A stretch of DNA of 64,000 nt, from contig NZ_BIMF01000013.1 of the NCBI RefSeq assembly GCF_004000945.1, positions 62,001-126,000 on the forward strand, in the 5' to 3' direction. The notes under the pieces are model-generated. The model searched no databases and had not been told where the DNA came from. It was given only the letters and a program-made list of their open reading frames with translations. Positions 48,957 to 59,101 of this stretch are shown here, piece by piece; within the stretch, counting starts at the first letter, position 1, and the number at the start of each line of letters is the position of its first letter. The position numbers were made by a program, and so were the translations under genes. Origin of the DNA: Paenibacillus lautus NBRC 15380 (GTDB lineage: Bacteria; Bacillota; Bacilli; Paenibacillales; Paenibacillaceae).

Positions 48957-50669
48957 ATGAAACATAAGAAGAGATTGTCGCTCCTGCTCGCGATCATGAT
49001 GATGGCTACATTCGTTCTGGCGGCGTGCGGCAACGGCGACAGCAACAATAGCGCAAATGGCGGCGAAGAGGGCAGCGGCGGCAGCGATACGAAGCAGGAA
49101 GAGAAGCTCGAGCCGATGACCATGACGTATTACAGCGCGGATTCCAATGCGAACTGGGCCAACATGCAGGATGCGGTCGGGAAAAAGCTGACCGAGAAGA
49201 CCGGCATTACGATCCAGGCTGAATACGCGGTGGACGGCTCCAATCAGAAGCTTCCGCTGATGGTGGCGAGCGGGGAATACCCGGACTTGGTATTTGCCAA
49301 GGGGGACGCCAATCTGTTCGTGGATTCCGGGGCGTTTATCGATCTGACGGATCTGATCGAAGAGCATGCGCCAAACATCAAGAAGGTGTACGGAGAATAT
49401 ATGAGTCGCCTGAAATGGAGCAACGAGGATGAGGCCATCTATGTCCTTCCTACGCTTGCGGCAGTGGACCATCAGGCGCTCGATGCCGGCGGCACGTTTC
49501 AGATCCAGCACGAAGTGCTGAAAGAACTCGGATACCCTGAACTGAAGACGGTGAAGGATTATGAGAAAGCGCTGAAAGACTATGCCGAGAAAAATCCGAC
49601 CATTGACGGCCAACCGACGATTCCGCTGACGCTGAATGCGGACGGATGGAGAATCATGATCTCGGTAACGAACCCGGCGTTTATCGCGACAGGTGTATCG
49701 GATGACGGCGAGTACTATATCGACCCGGAAACAACCGAGGCGAAGCTTCATTACAAGCGGCCGGAAGAGAAGGAATACTTCCGCTGGCTGAATCATATGA
49801 ACGCCGAGGGCTTGTTGGATAAAGAAACGTTTGTGCAGAAGACAGACCAATACGAAGCTAAAATTTCCTCCGGCCGCGTCCTTGGCGTCATTGATCAGGA
49901 GTGGGGCTTCGGCAATGCAACGAACGCACTGAGAACTTCCGGCAAGGAAAACCGCACCTATGCGAGATTCCCGATCCAGCTGGATGAGTCGACGAAGGAT
50001 GCAACGTTCCAAGACACGGGTTACGTCGCCGGATGGGGCGTAGGCATTACGACATCCGCGAAGGATCCAGTTCGCATCATCAAGTTCCTGGATTATCTGG
50101 CTTCCGAAGAAGGGCAGGTTTTGATGAATTGGGGTATTGAAGGCGAGCATTACAACGTGGTGGACGGAAAGCGCGTTATTCCTGAGGACGTCCAAGAGCG
50201 CAAAACCTATGACAACGCCAACTTCACCAAGGAAACAGGAATCGGCTTGTATAATGCGATGTTCCCGCGTTATGGCGACGGCGTGAAGGATTCGACGGAC
50301 AACTATTACACAACGAACTTCCCGGAGACGATCATAGAGAACTATACGCCATCTGCGAAGGAGACGCTGAAAGCATACGGCGCGGAAATGTGGAAAGACC
50401 TGTGGCCGAAGCAAGAGGAATTTGATGTGAAGCCGTGGGGCGTTGCTTACAACATTCCGGTACCGAGCGACTCCAACATCAATATCACCTACAAAAAGGT
50501 GGAAGAGATTACCCGGAAACGGATTCCGGAAGTCATTCTTGCCGATCCGGCGAAGTTCGATGCGCTGTATGATCAGTTCATCAAAGAACTGAATGATGCC
50601 GGCGCCGAGAAGATGGAGCAGGAATACACCCAATTGGTACGCGAACGCGTGGAACTCTGGAATAATTAA
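48957..50669 (+). CDS. extracellular solute-binding lipoprotein, LplA/YtcQ type
   Basis: A 570-residue lipoprotein. The signal MKHKKRLSLLLAIMMMATFV leads to lipobox LAAC (Cys25), a Ser/Asn/Gly/Glu-rich tether follows to about residue 50, then a large type of family-1 binding fold ('SGEYPDLVFAKGDANLFVDS', 'DEAIYVLPTLAAVDHQALDA', 'GYPELKTVKDYEKALKDYAE', 'GYVAGWGVGITTSAKDPVRI'). The length over 540 is typical of LplA-like proteins that bind larger oligosaccharides. It is the last importer gene, separated from the GH95 gene by a terminator-like hairpin. Confidence 0.87.
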   Translation: MKHKKRLSLLLAIMMMATFVLAACGNGDSNNSANGGEEGSGGSDTKQEEKLEPMTMTYYSADSNANWANMQDAVGKKLTEKTGITIQAEYAVDGSNQKLPLMVASGEYPDLVFAKGDANLFVDSGAFIDLTDLIEEHAPNIKKVYGEYMSRLKWSNEDEAIYVLPTLAAVDHQALDAGGTFQIQHEVLKELGYPELKTVKDYEKALKDYAEKNPTIDGQPTIPLTLNADGWRIMISVTNPAFIATGVSDDGEYYIDPETTEAKLHYKRPEEKEYFRWLNHMNAEGLLDKETFVQKTDQYEAKISSGRVLGVIDQEWGFGNATNALRTSGKENRTYARFPIQLDESTKDATFQDTGYVAGWGVGITTSAKDPVRIIKFLDYLASEEGQVLMNWGIEGEHYNVVDGKRVIPEDVQERKTYDNANFTKETGIGLYNAMFPRYGDGVKDSTDNYYTTNFPETIIENYTPSAKETLKAYGAEMWKDLWPKQEEFDVKPWGVAYNIPVPSDSNINITYKKVEEITRKRIPEVILADPAKFDALYDQFIKELNDAGAEKMEQEYTQLVRERVELWNN

Positions 50670-50684
50670 GGTAGTGGTGAATAG

Positions 50685-50712
50685 AAGGGGCCGGCTGTAT
50701 GCGGCCCCTTTT
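50685..50712 (+). terminator. hairpin between binding protein and GH95 gene
   Basis: AAGGGGCCG...CGGCCCCTT followed by TT. It may attenuate read-through into the glycosidase genes. Confidence 0.75.
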
Positions 50713-50839
50713 ACCGCTATTCAAGGTAGTTGCAGCTAACGGCGGGCCTTAAGTTATTCGAAGAAATACAACATAAGATGAAGGATTTAAGGTGTTTTTC
50801 GAGAAGACCTTTATCAAATTGGAATAAGGGGGGATTACA

Positions 50840-53281
50840 CTGAATTCAGTACAGCAGCAGACCTCAACATTGTGGTACCGGAAGCCTGCGGCCAAGTGGG
50901 AAGAAGCGCTTCCGCTCGGAAACGGCCGTCTTGGCGCCATGGTGTTCGGCGGCGTGCAGGAAGAACGCATTCAATGGAATGAAGATACGCTTTGGTCCGG
51001 ATTTCCCCGGGATACGAATAATTACGAGGCCCGCCGGCATTTGGCAGCGGCAAGAGAGCTGATTGCGTCCGGAAAGTATGCCGAAGCCGAACAGTTGATT
51101 GAGGGCAAGATGGTCGGCAGAAGCACGGAGTCCTTTTTGCCTTTAGGAGATCTGGTCATCAGGCAGTCGGGAATAGGGGATCATTGGACGGACTATAGGC
51201 GCGAACTGGATTTGGATAGAGGGATTGCATCCACTCACTTTCGAGCCGGCGGCTCCAATGATATTTTCAGCAGGAACATGTTCATCAGTGCGGTTGACCA
51301 GGTCGCCGTTATCGGTTATGCGAGCACGGGCGGCGCACCCATCCAATTGGAGATTGGGTTAAGTTCACCGCTGCAGCATCGTACACGCGCAGAGGAAGAC
51401 GGAACCCTGGTCATGTATGGACATGCTCCAACCCATATTGCTGATAACTACAGGGGCGATCACCCCGGGTCGGTACTCTATGAAGACGGGCTTGGCATAC
51501 AGTATGAAATGAGGCTGCTGGCCCTGACGGATAGCGGGCAGGTAACGGTGGATGACAGCGGCATACGCATCAACGGCGCAGGTTCGGTCACGCTGCTGAT
51601 TGCGGCAGCCACGAATTTTGAAGGCTTCGATCGTTCTCCGGGTTCTGGAGGAACCGATCCGTCCGGGATATGTAGGGGGAGACTTCAGGAAGCGACGCGG
51701 CATGGTTTTGCAGAATTGCGCTCACGGCATATCAAGGACCATCAAGCCTTGTTCAGTCGGGTCGAGCTTCAGCTTGGCCGTCCAGAGGCTGAGGGTTCTG
51801 CACAAGCATTGGCCACCGACGAGCGGATGAAAGCGTACCGGGAGGGACGGGAGGATGCTGCTCTTGAGGCACTGATGTTTCAATTCGGAAGATATTTGCT
51901 CATCGCCAGCTCCCGGCCAGGTACACAGCCCGCCCATTTGCAGGGTATATGGAATCCACATGTACAGCCGCCATGGAACAGTGATTATACAACGAATATC
52001 AATACCGAGATGAACTACTGGCCCGCAGAGACGACCCATCTGAGCGAGTGCCATGAGCCGCTGTTCCAGATGATCCGGGAGCTTAGCGTAAGCGGTGCCC
52101 GGACGGCGAAGATTCATTACGGCGCCCGCGGATGGGTCGCTCATCATAACGTGGATCTATGGCGAATGGCCAGCCCGAGCGATGGCAGAGCTATGTGGGC
52201 TTTCTGGCCAATGGGCGGTGCATGGCTGTGCCGGCATCTATGGGAGCGTTATCAATTCCACCCGGACCTCGAATATTTGCGGGAAACGGCTTATCCGCTG
52301 ATGAGGGATGCTGCATTGTTTTGCCTGGATTGGCTTATTGAAGGCGGGAAAGGGCATCTGGTGACCAGCCCGTCGACATCGCCGGAGAATCAGTTCCTTA
52401 CCGCAGAAGGCTTACCTTGCAGCGTGTCGGCAGGCTCCACCATGGATATGGCCATCATTCGGGATATATTCCATAACTGTATCGAAGCATCACAGCTGCT
52501 GGAGCAGGATGATGAACTGCGGGAGGAATGGAGGGCAGCGGCAGCGCGGCTGCAGCCTTACGCCATCGATACAGAGGGCAGGCTCATGGAATGGAGCGAG
52601 CCTTATCCGGAAGCGGAGCCCGGACATCGGCACGTATCTCATTTGTACGGATTGTACCCCGGCTCCGATATTACCCTGCAGGATACGCCGCAGCTTGCGG
52701 AAGCCGCTTACCGTACGCTTATGTCGCGGATCGACCATGGTGGGGGGCACACGGGGTGGAGCTGCGTATGGCTGATCAACCTGTTTGCCCGACTGCAGCA
52801 GCCGGACAAGGCGTATGATTATGTCCGGACGCTGATTTCCCGTTCCATGCATCCTAATCTGCTCGGAGACCATCCTCCGTTCCAGATCGATGCGAATTTT
52901 GGAGGCACCGCTGGACTTGCGGAAATGCTGCTTCAGAGTCATTTGGGCGCCATTCAGCTGCTGCCGGCGCTGCCGAAAGCGTGGGCAGAAGGCTCCGTAA
53001 GAGGATTAAAGGCTCGCGGCGGGTTTATTGTGGACATGGAATGGAGTGAAGGCCTCCTAACGTCTGCGAGCGTAACCTCTACGCATGGCCGAATCTGTAG
53101 AATTAGCTATTCCGTGCCTTTCGCCGTTAGAAGGGAAGACGGAAGTGTAGTGACGACGGATGACCATGGCTCGTTTGAAACGGTGAGCGGAGCGACTTAT
53201 CGGATCACGCCAGCCACCGAAGAAGGCAGCGTGAACACGAACGGATTGAACAAGGCTTTCTTTGAACTGAACGAGATTTGA
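50840..53281 (+). CDS. GH95 alpha-L-fucosidase
   Basis: An 813-residue (from CTG) cytosolic glycosidase of family 95, which removes alpha-1,2-linked L-fucose, in some members L-galactose. Seen: N-terminal 'WEEALPLGNGRLGAMVFGG' and 'IQWNEDTLWSG', the Asn pair that activates water in 'TNINTEMNYWPAE' (about residue 385), the general acid Glu in 'SPSTSPENQF', and 'QIDANFGGTAGLAEML' near the C terminus. An in-frame TAA lies five codons upstream of CTG 50840; AAGGGGGG sits 6 nt before that CTG, whereas the first standard start, TTG 50870, has no site and begins at the family's conserved LWY. No signal peptide, so fucosylated oligosaccharides must be imported first. Confidence 0.87.
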   Translation: MNSVQQQTSTLWYRKPAAKWEEALPLGNGRLGAMVFGGVQEERIQWNEDTLWSGFPRDTNNYEARRHLAAARELIASGKYAEAEQLIEGKMVGRSTESFLPLGDLVIRQSGIGDHWTDYRRELDLDRGIASTHFRAGGSNDIFSRNMFISAVDQVAVIGYASTGGAPIQLEIGLSSPLQHRTRAEEDGTLVMYGHAPTHIADNYRGDHPGSVLYEDGLGIQYEMRLLALTDSGQVTVDDSGIRINGAGSVTLLIAAATNFEGFDRSPGSGGTDPSGICRGRLQEATRHGFAELRSRHIKDHQALFSRVELQLGRPEAEGSAQALATDERMKAYREGREDAALEALMFQFGRYLLIASSRPGTQPAHLQGIWNPHVQPPWNSDYTTNINTEMNYWPAETTHLSECHEPLFQMIRELSVSGARTAKIHYGARGWVAHHNVDLWRMASPSDGRAMWAFWPMGGAWLCRHLWERYQFHPDLEYLRETAYPLMRDAALFCLDWLIEGGKGHLVTSPSTSPENQFLTAEGLPCSVSAGSTMDMAIIRDIFHNCIEASQLLEQDDELREEWRAAAARLQPYAIDTEGRLMEWSEPYPEAEPGHRHVSHLYGLYPGSDITLQDTPQLAEAAYRTLMSRIDHGGGHTGWSCVWLINLFARLQQPDKAYDYVRTLISRSMHPNLLGDHPPFQIDANFGGTAGLAEMLLQSHLGAIQLLPALPKAWAEGSVRGLKARGGFIVDMEWSEGLLTSASVTSTHGRICRISYSVPFAVRREDGSVVTTDDHGSFETVSGATYRITPATEEGSVNTNGLNKAFFELNEI

Positions 53282-53328
53282 ACTGAACCAGATACGGAAT
53301 TTATGAAGCTAAAGGAGCTGAACCCTAG

Positions 53329-55362
53329 ATGATTAACGAAAAGTTACCCAAAATGTGGTATGGCGGCGACTATAATCCCGAGCAATGGGATGCGGAAGCG
53401 TGGAAGGAAGATGACCGCATGTTTAAACTGGCGGGTATCGATGTTGCCACCATTAATGTATTCTCTTGGGCTTTGAGCCAGCCGAACGAGGACACGTACG
53501 ATTTTGCATGGCTGGACGAGACGATCGATCGGCTGTACCGGAACGGGGTATATATCTGTCTGGCAACCAGCACAGGGGCACATCCGGCTTGGATGGCGCG
53601 TAAATACCCGGATGTGCTGCGCGTCGACTACGAGGGCCGCAAACGCAAATTCGGCGGCCGCCATAACTCCTGCCCGAACAGTCCCACCTACCGTAAATAC
53701 GCCACAATGATGGCCGGCAAGCTGGCGGAACGCTACAAGGATCATCCGGCCGTCCTGATCTGGCACGTATCGAACGAATATGGCGGGTACTGTTACTGCG
53801 ATCATTGCGCCGCGGCATTCCGGACTTGGCTGAAGCAGCGCTACGGCACACTGGATGCCGTGAACAAGGCATGGAATACCCGCTTCTGGGGCCATACCTT
53901 CTATGACTGGGAGGACATTGTTGTACCTAACGCTTTAAGCGAAGAATGGTCCGGCAACCGGACCAATTTTCAAGGCATATCCCTGGATTACCGCCGTTTC
54001 CAATCGGACAGCCTGCTGGACTGCTACAAGCTGGAGCGGGATGAATTGAAGCGGATCACGCCGGATATTCCGGTGACCACGAATCTGATGGGCTTCTATC
54101 CCGAGCTGGATTACTTCAAATGGGCCAAAGAGATGGATGTCGTGTCCTGGGACAACTATCCGTCACTGGATACACCGTACAGCTATACGGCCATGGCGCA
54201 TGCCTTGATGCGGGGACTTAAGGGAGGACAGCCTTTTATGCTCATGGAGCAGACGCCGAGCGTTCAGAACTGGCAGCCGTACAACTCGGCCAAGCGTCCG
54301 GGGGTTATGCGATTGTGGAGCTACCAAGCGGTCGCCCACGGCGCGGATACGGTGATGTTCTTCCAGCTGCGCCGTTCGATCGGAGCCTGCGAGAAATATC
54401 ATGGTGCGGTCATCGAACATGTGGGACATGAACATACTCGCGTATTCCGCGAGTGCGCCGAGCTGGGCAAGGAGCTGCAGCAGCTGGGGGACCGAATCCT
54501 GGATGCCCGTTCCGACGCCAAAGTCGCAATCATCTACGACTGGGAGAACCGGTGGGGCATTGACCTGTCGAGCGGTCCGACCGTTGCCCTCAATTACGTG
54601 AATGAGGTCCATAAATATTACGATGCCCTGCATCAGCTGCATATTCAGACCGATATGGTCAGCGTGGAAGAGGACTTCCGGAAGTATGACGTTGTCATCG
54701 CGCCGGTGATGTATATGGTAAAGCCGGGATTCGCGGAGCGCGTGGAGGCCTTTGTATCGCAAGGCGGCACCTTTGTGACGACCTTCTTCAGCGGTATCGT
54801 CAATGAGCATGATCTTGTGACGCTGGGTGGTTATCCGGGCGAGCTGCGCAAGGTCATGGGAATTTGGGCCGAGGAGATTGATGCGCTGCTTCCGGGTCAG
54901 CAGAATCAGGTGGTGATGCGAGGCCGGAAGGGACAACTGGAGGGCACCTACGACTGCGGAATTCTGTGCGACGTGATCCATGCAGAAGGCGCGGAAGTCG
55001 TTGCCGAATATGGCTCCGATTACTATCAGGGCACGCCATCGTTAACCGTGAATTCCTTCGGGCAAGGGAAGGCATGGTACGTGGCCACAAGTCCGGAACC
55101 TAAATTCCTGAAGGACCTGATGCAAACCATATGCAACGACCATGGCATTGAGCCCGTCCTGAAGGCTCCGGAAGGCGTTGAGGTGACAAGGCGCGTGAAG
55201 GAGGGCGCGGAGTTCACCTTTGTACTTAATCACATGCCGGAGAGCAAACCCGTGCCATTGGAAGGGGAAACCTATGTTGACCTGCTGACGGGTGAGGAGT
55301 ATCGAGATTCCTGCGAAGTGCCGGCCCGCGGAGTCATGATATTGGAGAAACGGCAGAAATAG
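53329..55362 (+). CDS. GH42 beta-galactosidase
   Basis: A 677-residue cytosolic family-42 beta-galactosidase. The barrel opens 'PKMWYGGDYNPEQWD'; 'CLATSTGAHPAWMARKYPDV' and 'GGRHNSCPNSPTYRKY' are family signatures. The acid/base is Glu150 in 'WHVSNEYGGYCYCDHC', which also has zinc-type cysteines; the nucleophile is Glu307 in 'FMLMEQTPSVQNWQPYN'. A trimerisation domain ('VVIAPVMYMVKPGFAERVEA') and a small C-terminal beta domain follow. AAAGGAG lies about 12 nt before the ATG. It is 47 nt after the GH95 gene and is paralogous to the gene at 62.3 kb, with catalytic residues at identical positions. Confidence 0.92.
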   Translation: MINEKLPKMWYGGDYNPEQWDAEAWKEDDRMFKLAGIDVATINVFSWALSQPNEDTYDFAWLDETIDRLYRNGVYICLATSTGAHPAWMARKYPDVLRVDYEGRKRKFGGRHNSCPNSPTYRKYATMMAGKLAERYKDHPAVLIWHVSNEYGGYCYCDHCAAAFRTWLKQRYGTLDAVNKAWNTRFWGHTFYDWEDIVVPNALSEEWSGNRTNFQGISLDYRRFQSDSLLDCYKLERDELKRITPDIPVTTNLMGFYPELDYFKWAKEMDVVSWDNYPSLDTPYSYTAMAHALMRGLKGGQPFMLMEQTPSVQNWQPYNSAKRPGVMRLWSYQAVAHGADTVMFFQLRRSIGACEKYHGAVIEHVGHEHTRVFRECAELGKELQQLGDRILDARSDAKVAIIYDWENRWGIDLSSGPTVALNYVNEVHKYYDALHQLHIQTDMVSVEEDFRKYDVVIAPVMYMVKPGFAERVEAFVSQGGTFVTTFFSGIVNEHDLVTLGGYPGELRKVMGIWAEEIDALLPGQQNQVVMRGRKGQLEGTYDCGILCDVIHAEGAEVVAEYGSDYYQGTPSLTVNSFGQGKAWYVATSPEPKFLKDLMQTICNDHGIEPVLKAPEGVEVTRRVKEGAEFTFVLNHMPESKPVPLEGETYVDLLTGEEYRDSCEVPARGVMILEKRQK

Positions 55363-55414
55363 AGGATCGCGTGAGGGTTTTTGCGAAGGCATCCATCACG
55401 TAAAGGGTTTGCAT

Positions 55415-55464
55415 AAAAAAGCAGAGACAGCAGGGGATACCCATGCTCTCTCTGCTTTATTTTA
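55415..55464. terminator. bidirectional terminator after the first GH42 gene
   Basis: AAAAAAGCAGAGA...TCTCTGCTTTATTTTAT with an extra AGC/GCT pairing, between convergent transcription units. Confidence 0.85.
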
Positions 55465-55517
55465 TATGCCCAAACCCAACACAGGCTGCATGCCTAAAAG
55501 CGGCTAATCGCCCCAGT

Positions 55518-57155
55518 CTACACTTCCTTCTCATGCAGCTTACGGAATTCCTTGGGCGAAATGCCCTCTTGCTTCTTAAAGACAAGACTGAAATATTTCT
55601 CGTTCTTGAAGCCGACCATTTCGGAAATCGCTGCCATTTTCAGGCCCGGATTTTGCAGCAGGATTTTGGCCTTGGAGATGCGGATCCGGTTCAGATGTTC
55701 CGGGATGTTAATGCCGTGCTTTTGCTTGAATTTACGGGAAATGTACTCACGGCTTACATGAAATCGGTTTGCAATATCATACAGCGACACGTCGTTCTGA
55801 TAATTTTGCTCGATAAACGCCGTAATGTCATGGATCAGGTCCTGTCCCGTTTGCTTCTGGGACTGCAGCGCCGAGGCCAGCAGGCTCATTAAATCCATCC
55901 AATACTGCTGCCATTCTGCCAGGGAGCATACGTATTTGTCCGGCCTTGGCCGCTCGATGGCGGCGCTTTCCTCTTTGTACAATTTCAACAAAGCTTCAGA
56001 CGACGGGTTAGCGGTTTCATGAATGACGTGATTGGCAAATCTTTCGATATCGCGGTCCCAACGCTCGAGAAGCTCCGGCGTGAGAACGCCGCTTCTTCGA
56101 ATAGCCGCAATGAAGGATTCAACAGCTTCGGTTATGGGAGCGGGTTGGCCGCTAAGTATGGCGAGCTTCCAGGTATCCTCAAACCCGCTGAACTGTACGC
56201 CTTTATGATGGTCAACGCCCGATCGGCGCTGTTCCTCCGTATCATGGATAAAGTGATTTAGGACCGTTAAATCGCGCTGATGCAGGGCGGACGAGCTTCG
56301 GGCATACAATTCCGGTATGTCTGCCGGGTATTGACCGTCAGGACTAACGCCAAAATGCATGTGGCGCGACAAGGTGCGATGCATCCCGTTATTGATCTCT
56401 TGAAGCAGCGTTGCAAGCGTTGCAAGCTGATCCCACAGCAATATAACCAGTTGGTGAGGTGAACCGAAGTGACGGAAGGCAATCCCGATCCGGTCCTTTT
56501 GCAGAAATTCATTGCAAATATTAAGCAGGGCAAACATGAGCAAATCCTGATGATGGCCGAAGCGGCTATAAAGCGCGTGATCTGACTTGTCCATCTGCAT
56601 GACGGCCAGGCGTATCGTCTGCGTTTGCTCCGGTACGATGCCTTCATCCTTGAGGCGATTGACCACCTGGAAATGGGCGCTTTTGTCATCAATAAGACTG
56701 GATAACAGCTTCTCCGAGTAGACCGGCCGGTACTCGTTCACCTGAACATGCTGCTGCCGCGCCGCAAGGCGCTCCCGTTCCTCGGCTTTCCAGGCGGCAG
56801 TCGCCTTGGCGACTGCTTGGTTGATGACGTCTTCCTCGATGGGCTTCAGGATATAATCCGTGCCGCTGTACCAGATGGTGTTGCGAACGAATTCGAAGTC
56901 GTCATGCCCGCTGATGACAATGAATTTGATATCCGGGTAATTTTTGTGAATCCATTCCATGAGATCTACGCCGTTTTTGAGCGGCATCAGCATGTCCATC
57001 AGCACGAGGTTGGGCCGGAATTCCGGAATCAACTTCATCGCCTCAAGACCATTGGCGGCTTCCTCAATATCGGTAATCCCGTGCGTCTCCCACTGGACGA
57101 GCAGTCGGATGGCTTTACGCACGCGAGACTCGTCATCCACGATCAATGCCTTCAT
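55518..57155 (-). CDS. YesN-type response regulator with AraC output domain
   Basis: A 545-residue regulator. The receiver has 'ALIVDDESRVRKA', Asp54 in 'LVLMDMLMPLKNG', and 'YILKPIEEDV'. The C-terminal AraC domain reads 'DVSLYDIANRFHVSREYISR' and 'MAAISEMVGFKNEKYFSLVF'. The ATG at 57155 follows GGAAGGTG on the minus strand; an earlier in-frame ATG (57173) has no site. It overlaps the kinase stop by 23 nt. It is divergent, as a pair with the kinase, from the importer at 59.1 kb, its likely target. Confidence 0.9.
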   Translation of the reverse strand: MKALIVDDESRVRKAIRLLVQWETHGITDIEEAANGLEAMKLIPEFRPNLVLMDMLMPLKNGVDLMEWIHKNYPDIKFIVISGHDDFEFVRNTIWYSGTDYILKPIEEDVINQAVAKATAAWKAEERERLAARQQHVQVNEYRPVYSEKLLSSLIDDKSAHFQVVNRLKDEGIVPEQTQTIRLAVMQMDKSDHALYSRFGHHQDLLMFALLNICNEFLQKDRIGIAFRHFGSPHQLVILLWDQLATLATLLQEINNGMHRTLSRHMHFGVSPDGQYPADIPELYARSSSALHQRDLTVLNHFIHDTEEQRRSGVDHHKGVQFSGFEDTWKLAILSGQPAPITEAVESFIAAIRRSGVLTPELLERWDRDIERFANHVIHETANPSSEALLKLYKEESAAIERPRPDKYVCSLAEWQQYWMDLMSLLASALQSQKQTGQDLIHDITAFIEQNYQNDVSLYDIANRFHVSREYISRKFKQKHGINIPEHLNRIRISKAKILLQNPGLKMAAISEMVGFKNEKYFSLVFKKQEGISPKEFRKLHEKEV

Positions 57156-58977
57156 CCGTTTCACCTTCCACATTTATAGTTAGTACAACACGAAAGCCAT
57201 GCGGCTGGTTGTTTTCGATGCTGAACTTGGATTTTCCGCGATAATACAGTCTCAGCCTTGTCATGATGTTGATGAGTCCGATCCCGCTGCTGTCTTCCGT
57301 TTCCATTTCGGAAAGAACCTGAAGCTGTTCGAGATCCATCTCTTCCATCCGAAGCAAGTGCTCCTGAAGGGTTTGGAACGGCTCATCCTGCATTCCGTTA
57401 CCGTTATCCTTGACCGTGATCTGCACGATGGAGGCCGACAGGCGCTTACTTTTTAACGCGATGTAATTGTTTTCCGCCAAGGGGTTCATGCCATGCTTGA
57501 AAAAGTTCTCGATCAGCGGCTGAACCAGCATTTTCGGGATCAACACCTGCAAAGTCGACTCATCCACATCGTAACGGAAGTCGAACTGATTCTCAAATCG
57601 TTCCTTCTGCAGCTCCACGTAATCCTTGATATGATCGATCTCTGTAGCCAGCGTGACCGGTTTATCGGTGTTGTACATGCTGTATCTCATCATTCGGGCA
57701 AGGGCGGAGATCAGGGAGTAGATTCTCTTCATTCCATGCTCCAGCGCAAGGGTGCCGATCGTTTGCAGCGCATTGTTCATAAAATGCGGGTTCACCTGCG
57801 CCTGCAGCGCTCGGAGCTGGTTGGTCCGGTTCGCCAGCTTCAGCTTGTATTCCTGCAAGATGAGGTTGTTGATCGTATCCATCATGCTGCCGAACCTGCG
57901 GTGTAGGGTTCCGATTTCGTCTTTGCGGTTGGAGGAGATATCCACGGTCATTCGTCCGCTTTTGACTTGGCTCATGAGGCCTACCAATTCCCGGATCGGC
58001 GCCGTAATATAGACTGAAATCCAGATCGTGGCGGCGATGATGAGAATAAGGGACACGCCGATCAGCAAAATATTGACGAAGGCTGCTTTGTCCGCGCTGC
58101 TTAGAATATAGGAGGAAGGAATCTCCTTGATCATCGTCCAGTCGCTGATCGACGTCTTGATATTGTTATATAAATAGATTTTGTTGTTATACTCGAAATG
58201 GCCTTCCTTCTTGCCGGACTGCTTGATGCTGTTGTACCATTCCGTTTGAATCTGCTGTCCAAGCATCTCGCCATGGCCGGCATACATGATATACCCGGCT
58301 TCATTCGTAATATAGAGCTGCTCATGTTCGGGCTGGAACAGCTGATTGCTGATCCGGCTCAGGAAATTCATGTCCATATCGATGGCTAGAATGCCTAATC
58401 GCTCGGTAGAAGGGACGCGTTCAATGACCCGGTACATCGTGAATACTTGTTTATTGGCCTCATAGGGATAGGCTAACTGAAAGCCATACGTGTGAAGGGG
58501 ATGGGGCGGCTGTAAGACCACCGTATCGTTACCGAGATCGGGAATATCGGGATAGAGGTTGACATCACTCGTTTTTCTGGCGATATCCTGGGCGAATAAC
58601 GTTGCCTCTCTTTTGCCGTCGACATAGAGATAGACCTGTCTGGAGCCGCTAATAGCTTTTTGAATGGACTGCAGCGTGGCGGACTGCCTGCCGCTGGCAT
58701 TGATGTTCTCATGACTATAATAAAGGCTGCGGAAAAAATCCGGATCCGAATAAACCGTAAGGGAATTCCGGTTCATGTCTTCCAAATAGCTCTCCAAATT
58801 CAACCGTCCCTGATAGAGAAGGTTCATATTCTCAACAACGGCCCGTTCCTTGAGCGAGTTGGTTGTCATAACATAGCTGATGATCATGGAGATGGTGGTC
58901 GGAATGATGGTAGCCATGATCATAAAGGTAATCAATTTGGTGCGAATGCTGTTCCAATTCCAGTTCAATAAATTCAC
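57133..58977 (-). CDS. YesM-type sensor histidine kinase
   Basis: A 614-residue membrane sensor kinase. Helix 1 (about 14-36), an extracytoplasmic sensor (about 40-290, with the cache-like 'LGILAIDMDMNFLSRISNQL'), helix 2 (about 298-320), HAMP ('ITAPIRELVGLMSQVKSGRM'), then 'LRALQAQVNPHFMNNALQTI' with phosphoacceptor His398 and ATPase boxes 'MLVQPLIENFFKHGM', 'VKDNGNGM' and 'SSGIGLINIMTRLRLYYRGK'. The acceptor motif reads NPHFMNN where most relatives have NPHFLYN or NPHFLFN. The start is GTG with only a weak ribosome site; an in-frame stop lies just upstream. Confidence 0.9.
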   Translation of the reverse strand: MNLLNWNWNSIRTKLITFMIMATIIPTTISMIISYVMTTNSLKERAVVENMNLLYQGRLNLESYLEDMNRNSLTVYSDPDFFRSLYYSHENINASGRQSATLQSIQKAISGSRQVYLYVDGKREATLFAQDIARKTSDVNLYPDIPDLGNDTVVLQPPHPLHTYGFQLAYPYEANKQVFTMYRVIERVPSTERLGILAIDMDMNFLSRISNQLFQPEHEQLYITNEAGYIMYAGHGEMLGQQIQTEWYNSIKQSGKKEGHFEYNNKIYLYNNIKTSISDWTMIKEIPSSYILSSADKAAFVNILLIGVSLILIIAATIWISVYITAPIRELVGLMSQVKSGRMTVDISSNRKDEIGTLHRRFGSMMDTINNLILQEYKLKLANRTNQLRALQAQVNPHFMNNALQTIGTLALEHGMKRIYSLISALARMMRYSMYNTDKPVTLATEIDHIKDYVELQKERFENQFDFRYDVDESTLQVLIPKMLVQPLIENFFKHGMNPLAENNYIALKSKRLSASIVQITVKDNGNGMQDEPFQTLQEHLLRMEEMDLEQLQVLSEMETEDSSGIGLINIMTRLRLYYRGKSKFSIENNQPHGFRVVLTINVEGETDEGIDRG

Positions 58978-59101
58978 CGCCGATCAATTTTCTATACCAT
59001 TTAGTTCACATCCTGTGGTAGTCCCAAGGTCTTCATCTTAGCATAATTAAATCATAGAGAAATGGATAGAGAAACGATAGGACAAGCGGAGGGGGATTTA
59101 C

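Noticed and set aside
48942..50633. 563-codon open frame antisense to the LplA-type binding protein
   Set aside because: Fully inside a clear lipoprotein gene; low-complexity shadow composition and no start signals.
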